Part shown: piece after piece, positions 60,236 through 64,000 of the stretch
Layout of the letters: each line of letters starts with the position of its first letter
How positions within the stretch are numbered: the first letter of the stretch is position 1
NCBI GenBank assembly: GCA_021792365.1
Contig: JAJYUT010000003.1
Span: 496,001-560,000 of the forward strand
Length of the DNA: 64,000 nucleotides
DNA from: Pseudomonadota bacterium
GTDB taxonomy: Bacteria; Pseudomonadota; Alphaproteobacteria; Dongiales; Dongiaceae
Reading direction: 5' to 3'
The notes under the pieces: model-generated
Seen by the model: the letters and a program-made list of their open reading frames with translations, nothing else
The model's database searches: none
What the model was told of the DNA's origin: nothing
Program-made: the position numbers and the translations under genes

Positions 60236-61747
60236 TCAGCGCTTGAAGATGGCGCCGAGCACGCCGCGCACGATCTGCCGCCCCACTGAGCTGCCGATCG
60301 CGCGCACGGCGCTTTTCGCCAGCGCCTCGGCGACGCTCTGGCGATTGCTGGGCCGGCTGGTGCTCCGGCCAGCGCTTCTTCCGTGCCGGGTTTTACCGCG
60401 CGGTTGCTCGACTTCTGAAGCCTCCGGCGCCGGCGCACCGGGTGGCGCGGGCGGGGCGGAAGCTGCAGGCTCCGCCCGCTTCTGCAGGATCTCGTGGGCG
60501 GATTCCCGATCGATCGCCTGGTCGTATTTGCCGGCGAGCGGCGAGCGGCCGATCACAGCCTGCCGCTCCTCCGGGCTGGCCGGCCCGATGCGCGCGCGCG
60601 GCGGCGCGACGAAGGCCCGCTCCACCACGCTTGGCGCGCCGCCGCGCTCGAGGGTCGAAATCAAGGCCTCGCCCACGCCAAGCTCGGTCACGGCTTTCGC
60701 CGTGTCGAAGGCCGGGTTGGCGCGGAAGGTCTCGGCCGCGGACCTGACGGCTTTCTGATCTCGCGGCGTGAAGGCGCGCAAGGCATGCTGGACCCGGTTG
60801 CCAAGCTGGCCCAGCACGGTATCCGGCACGTCGATGGGATTCTGGGTGATGAAATACACGCCGACTCCCTTGGAGCGGATGAGGCGCACCACCTGCTCGA
60901 CCTGGTCCAGCAGGGCCTTCGGCGCTTGCTCGAACAGCAGATGCGCCTCGTCGAAGAAGAACACCAGGAGGGGCTGGTCGGGGTCGCCGACCTCGGGCAG
61001 ACGCTCGAACAGTTCCGCCAGCAGCCACAGCAGGAAGCTGGCATAGAGCCGCGGGCTGCGCATCAGGGCATCGGCGGCCAGGATGTTGACATAACCGAGG
61101 CCCTGACGGTCCCGGCGCAGGAAGTCGTCGAGATCGAGCGCCGGCTCGCCGAAAAACTTGTCGCCGCCCTGCTGCTCCAGCACAAGCAGGGCGCGCTGGA
61201 TCGCGCCGACCGTCGCCTTGGTGACGTTGCCGTAGCGGACCGCGAGGTCGGCGGCATTCTCCGCCAGGAACGCCAGCATCGCGCGCAGGTCGTCGAGGTC
61301 GAGCAGCAGCAGGCCCTGCTCGTCCGCCACGCGGAAAGCGATGTTGAGGACGCCCTCCTGCGCTTCGCTGAGATCCATGAGATTGGTGAGCAGCAGCGGG
61401 CCCATTTCCGAGACGGTGGTCCGGACCGGATGGCCTTGCTCCCCGAACAGGTCCCAGAAAATGGTGGGGCATGCGGCGCCGGTATAATCGGCAACGCCCA
61501 GCTTCTCGGCTCGCTCCCGCAGCTTAGGGTGATCGCCGCCGATCTGGGACAGGCCGCCGAGGTCGCCCTTCACGTCGGCCATGAAGACGGGCACGCCGAC
61601 GCGGGAGAAGCCCTCGGCCAAGAGCTGCAGCGACACCGTCTTGCCGGTGCCGGTCGCGCCGGCGATGAGGCCGTGCCGATTGGCCATGGCAAGCTGCAGG
61701 GAGACGTCCCGCTCGCCACGCCCCAGCCAGATTTCCCCCGCTGCCAC
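60236..61747 (-). CDS. HerA-like ATPase (DUF853, YjgR family)
   Basis: A 503-residue P-loop ATPase with Walker [19 protein letters not shown] and Walker [18 protein letters not shown], then [19 protein letters not shown]. This is the helicase HerA-like / DUF853 pattern. YjgR relatives are widespread but of unknown role. The C-terminal 100 residues are disordered and basic ([20 protein letters not shown]) with a final helix. The start is GTG; the Shine-Dalgarno is weak. It lies 12 bp after the cysteine-rich gene and is probably translated from the same message. Confidence 0.9.
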   Translation of the reverse strand: MAAGEIWLGRGERDVSLQLAMANRHGLIAGATGTGKTVSLQLLAEGFSRVGVPVFMADVKGDLGGLSQIGGDHPKLRERAEKLGVADYTGAACPTIFWDLFGEQGHPVRTTVSEMGPLLLTNLMDLSEAQEGVLNIAFRVADEQGLLLLDLDDLRAMLAFLAENAADLAVRYGNVTKATVGAIQRALLVLEQQGGDKFFGEPALDLDDFLRRDRQGLGYVNILAADALMRSPRLYASFLLWLLAELFERLPEVGDPDQPLLVFFFDEAHLLFEQAPKALLDQVEQVVRLIRSKGVGVYFITQNPIDVPDTVLGQLGNRVQHALRAFTPRDQKAVRSAAETFRANPAFDTAKAVTELGVGEALISTLERGGAPSVVERAFVAPPRARIGPASPEERQAVIGRSPLAGKYDQAIDRESAHEILQKRAEPAASAPPAPPGAPAPEASEVEQPRGKTRHGRSAGRSTSRPSNRQSVAEALAKSAVRAIGSSVGRQIVRGVLGAIFKR

Positions 61748-61759
61748 TGGGGTGCCGTC

Positions 61760-62506
61760 TTACAGCCGCAAGGTCGCAGTGAAGGTCACGTCCCCGCCCG
61801 CGTCCTTGATTGCCCTGCGATAAGCGGCGTCGGAAACATAGGCGCCAAAGCGCGGCAGGCGGCTGGCCGGCAAGGGCAGGATGCGCCCGCCGCGCGGCAG
61901 CACCTGGAGGAAGCCGCCCTCGCGCCCGATCAGGGGAATGGGCTGGTTGCGCCGGCTGAACACCCGGCGATGGGCGGCGGAATGCGCTTTCATGGTCGCG
62001 TATTCCTCGGGATCGCGGGCGAAGATGTATTCATAGGCGGCGACGAACTCCTTCACGAAGTCGCGCTCCACGACCCGCATGTTGGACATCAGCCAGCAGC
62101 GATCCTCGTAGGTCCAGTAGGTGCCAAGGCCGACGAAGGCGCCCTCGCGGGTGATATAGGGGTAGAATGGAAAGGCCCGGCAGGCCACCGACCTGTTCTC
62201 CCGCTCGCAATGGCGGGCGCCCTTGCACTCGATGGCCGCGCAGGAGTGGTGCAGTTCCGCCACAATCTGCCGGGTGGCGGCGTCGTACGGCTTGAACACG
62301 TGCCACAGGTCGGTGCGGGATTTCAGGAGCTTGAACTCGGCATGGTCCACCACCGGAACCGCATGCTGGGTCGAGCAGCAGACCGGCTCGCCGTTGTTGA
62401 GCGGCGCGCAGAACCTGCCGCAATCGTAGCGCGACACCGCGGCCTTGAATTTGTCATAAACCACCGCGAAATCCGCGGGCGTCATTCCCGACGAGGGCTT
62501 GGGCAA
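61760..62506 (-). CDS. Cysteine-rich protein, YkgJ-like (TTG start)
   Basis: A 248-residue protein with clustered cysteines: DCGRFCAPLNNGEPVCCST, HHSCAAIECKGARHCERENR and ACRAFPFYPYITREG. The order and the CR-x-FPF element resemble the YkgJ-type zinc/iron-chelating cysteine cluster (CxxxCC...C...CRxYPF). A metal or Fe-S cluster is likely. The start is TTG 62506, since AGGAGGT lies 5 nt upstream while ATG 62485 has none. It is co-transcribed with the HerA-like gene. Confidence 0.7.
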   Translation of the reverse strand: MPKPSSGMTPADFAVVYDKFKAAVSRYDCGRFCAPLNNGEPVCCSTQHAVPVVDHAEFKLLKSRTDLWHVFKPYDAATRQIVAELHHSCAAIECKGARHCERENRSVACRAFPFYPYITREGAFVGLGTYWTYEDRCWLMSNMRVVERDFVKEFVAAYEYIFARDPEEYATMKAHSAAHRRVFSRRNQPIPLIGREGGFLQVLPRGGRILPLPASRLPRFGAYVSDAAYRRAIKDAGGDVTFTATLRL

Positions 62507-62617
62507 GGCGACCTCCTAGTGGCGACGATGGCGGGCATTCCGAATATTCATGGAGAGCCAACGTTTTCTAACGTAATATGTTGTGGGATTCACCATCGAG
62601 TTACAACGACTTTGGTC

Positions 62618-63022
62618 ATGAAGCGCTACTGGGTGGTCGGCGGCATCTATGCCGACACCAAATTCGACCGCATGCAGGACGGCGGTCCGGAACAGAAATT
62701 CGGTCCGTTCAAGACCTATGAAGAGGCCAAGGCCGAGTGGCAGCATCACGCGTGGAGCACGGTCGACAATGCCTGCGCGCGCTACCGGATCGAGGAGGAA
62801 GCGGGCGATACGTGGTACTGGGTGGTCGGCGGACCCTATGCCGACACCCGGTTCAAGGAGCCGGCCGCCGGCGGCGGCGAACAATGGCATGGCCCGTTCA
62901 AATCCTATGAGCAAGCGAAGATCGAATGGTCGCGCCTGGCGTGGTCCACCGTGGATGACGCCACCTGCCGCTACCGGATCGAGAAGCTCGCCTATGGGGA
63001 GCGGCCGCGCACGGCGCACTAG
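62618..63022 (+). CDS. Tandem DUF4170 protein
   Basis: A 134-residue protein made of two copies of a DUF4170 domain. Copy 1 (residues 3-60) reads RYWVVGGIYADTKFDRMQDG and FGPFKTYEEAKAEW. Copy 2 (67-124) reads YWVVGGPYADTRFKEPAAGG and HGPFKSYEQAKIEW. Each ends with WSTVDxAxxRYRIE. DUF4170 is normally a single domain of about 80 residues of unknown function. No Shine-Dalgarno is visible before ATG 62618. The duplication is internal and fairly recent, judging from its similarity. Confidence 0.85.
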   Translation: MKRYWVVGGIYADTKFDRMQDGGPEQKFGPFKTYEEAKAEWQHHAWSTVDNACARYRIEEEAGDTWYWVVGGPYADTRFKEPAAGGGEQWHGPFKSYEQAKIEWSRLAWSTVDDATCRYRIEKLAYGERPRTAH

Positions 63023-63057
63023 CTCCCTCCCCCTCTGACGTCCCGGACAGACCCACC

Positions 63058-63369
63058 ATGCAACCCGGATCCCTGGCGGTCGAGACGCTCGGTTTCGTCG
63101 CGGCGTTCCTCACGACCCTCAGCTTCCTGCCCCAGGCACTGCGCATCCGGCGCTTGGGCTCGGCGGACGACGTCTCGCTCACGATGTACCTGATGATGGC
63201 CGCCGGCCAGAGCTTGTGGCTGGTCTACGGCGTCGTGATCGCCAGCCCTTCCTTGATCGGCGCGAACGTGGTCGCCATGTCGCTGGTCGCCTGGGTGCTG
63301 GTCATGAAGCTGCGCCATCTGCGGCGCAGGCGCGCGGCAGGGCTGCGCGCGACGGCGCCCGCGGAATAG
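63058..63369 (+). CDS. SemiSWEET/MtN3-type transporter
   Basis: A 103-residue protein with three membrane segments (LGFVAAFLTTLSFLPQALRI, LTMYLMMAAGQSLWLVYGVV, LIGANVVAMSLVAWVLVMKL) and the PQ-loop element TLSFLPQALRI. SemiSWEETs act as homodimers moving sugars by a facilitated, energy-independent route. The basic tail (RRRRAAGLRA) fits the cytoplasmic end. It is 35 bp behind the DUF4170 gene and convergent with clpS. Confidence 0.9.
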   Translation: MQPGSLAVETLGFVAAFLTTLSFLPQALRIRRLGSADDVSLTMYLMMAAGQSLWLVYGVVIASPSLIGANVVAMSLVAWVLVMKLRHLRRRRAAGLRATAPAE

Positions 63370-63372
63370 CCG

Positions 63373-63678
63373 CTACTCCTCCGGCTCGGTGGTGAACATC
63401 AGCGGATAGCCCTTGGCGCGGCCGGCTTCGGTCGCGCGCGTCGCCTTGGTCTCCGCGACATCCCGCGTGAAGACGGCGACCACGCAGGCGCCCTTCTTGT
63501 GCGCCGTGATCATGACCTGGTAGGCGTGGTCATCGGTCATGCCGAATTCCGCCTTGAGCACGGTCACGACGAAATCCCGCGGCGTGAAGTCGTCGTTGAG
63601 CAGGATGACCTTGTGCAGCCGCGGCCGCTCGACCTTCGGCTTGATCTTGGTGCCTGGAACGAGGACGGTATCGCTCAT
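63373..63678 (-). CDS. clpS: ClpS, adaptor of the ClpAP protease
   Basis: A 101-residue N-end rule adaptor. The substrate pocket and ClpA-binding parts are visible: KVILLNDDFTPRDFVVTVLK, MTDDHAYQVMITAHKKGACV, VAVFTRDVAETKA. The N-terminal extension is flexible and required for delivery. GGAG precedes the ATG. clpA, which often follows clpS, would lie downstream on the minus strand but is absent here; the next minus-strand gene is HerA-like. Confidence 0.95.
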   Translation of the reverse strand: MSDTVLVPGTKIKPKVERPRLHKVILLNDDFTPRDFVVTVLKAEFGMTDDHAYQVMITAHKKGACVVAVFTRDVAETKATRATEAGRAKGYPLMFTTEPEE

Positions 63679-63738
63679 AGGCGCGCTCCGGTCCTGCCTG
63701 AGCCAACCGCGCTAGGTTAAGTCCGATCCCGCGGAATG

Positions 63739-64000
63739 TCACTCGCCGGCGAGGGCCGCGCCGTCTCCGATCCGGACCGTGCCGGCGGTTCTGATGTCGG
63801 TGTAGATCCCGACCCGGTTCTCGTTGTGCTGCTGAGCGGTGTGGAGGATGCCGGCGTCCTTCGGCAAGTCGGCTTGGGGGCGCGTCGTCAGGGCGCAGCG
63901 CAGGCAGTGCTCCACCGCCTTCATCGCGACCGGGCCGACCGAAAGCGACTGCTCCAGCCATTCGTTCTCGATGAAGCCGACGCGCGCACCGCAATCCAGC
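63739..64000 (-). CDS. C-terminal part of a MOSC domain protein (partial)
   Basis: The frame enters from the right edge and ends at 63739. The residues read ARVGFIENEWLEQSLSVGPV, AMKAVEHCLRCALTTRPQAD, LPKDAGILHTAQQHNENRVG, ending DGAALAGE. The Cys in ERCVMTT-like 'EHCLRCALTT' and HNENRVGIY is typical of MOSC domains (molybdenum-cofactor-sulfurase C-terminal, YiiM/YcbX type), which handle sulfur or nitrogen-hydroxylated compounds. The N-terminal half lies beyond the window. Confidence 0.75.
   Translation of the reverse strand, partial: LDCGARVGFIENEWLEQSLSVGPVAMKAVEHCLRCALTTRPQADLPKDAGILHTAQQHNENRVGIYTDIRTAGTVRIGDGAALAGE

Noticed and set aside
60494-62617. Long + strand frame running from inside the HerA-like gene into the DUF4170 gene
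   Set aside because: Only the end from 62618 is a real gene. The upstream part is antisense to the HerA and cysteine-rich genes, which have clear motifs.

Overview
The window is high-GC (roughly two-thirds G+C by eye), densely packed, protein-coding chromosomal DNA. It most likely comes from an alphaproteobacterium, perhaps of the Rhodospirillales/Hyphomicrobiales type. The grounds are a ChvE-GguA-GguB sugar transporter, the obgE-proB-proA-nadD-rsfS cluster behind rplU-rpmA, DUF1127, DUF2277 and DUF4170 proteins, a SEC-C-tailed SecA, and plausible CtrA and CcrM (GANTC) sites. No rRNA, CRISPR array or insertion sequence is seen. There is one tRNA, Ser with anticodon CGA.

Layout. Positions 1-5753 hold assorted single genes: a Tat-exported intradiol dioxygenase, a cysteine hydrolase, a pirin, an extensin-like protein and a Cache/HAMP chemoreceptor. 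Positions 5887-14333 are a carbohydrate block: a ChvE/GguA/GguB monosaccharide ABC operon, a divergent GntR/FCD regulator whose frame is broken, and two GH13 glucosidase/trehalose-synthase-like enzymes. Positions 14339-19978 carry a DUF1003 protein, a sulfotransferase, DUF2277, a small hydrolase, tRNA-Ser, a Gfo/Idh/MocA oxidoreductase and an Ntn-type amidase. Positions 20052-25627 are the core block rplU-rpmA, obgE-proB-proA, nadD-rsfS. It contains an attenuator-like leader, a strong terminator and a perfect 16-bp parS-like palindrome. Positions 25817-41460 are mostly housekeeping and transport genes: EamA, AqpZ, LysE, an aspartoacylase-like enzyme, prfC, a receiver protein, GST, DoxX/MarR, a low-GC DUF2806 island, GNAT-Nudix, argJ, a parvulin and secA.

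Positions 41598-47544 hold creA and then a tightly overlapping membrane/glycan locus: HAD-UbiA, GtrA, a multispanning protein and a six-hairpin glycosidase-like protein. It looks like a lipid-linked sugar pathway and is the best candidate for an undescribed system here. Positions 47606-53040 are a compact minus-strand operon: ubiD, 5-formyl-THF cyclo-ligase, enoyl-CoA hydratase, prolyl iminopeptidase and an M20 deacylase. Positions 54930-58589 contain two different sulfotransferases flanking a Wzx-type flippase, which suggests a sulfated surface glycan. It is followed by the decayed tail of an MttB-type methyltransferase gene. The window closes with a LysR regulator, DUF1127, a HerA-like ATPase with a cysteine-rich partner, a tandem DUF4170 protein, SemiSWEET, clpS and a truncated MOSC-domain gene.

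All functions are inferred from motifs read by eye; no database search was run. Start codons were chosen from Shine-Dalgarno spacing and family length, and doubtful cases are marked.
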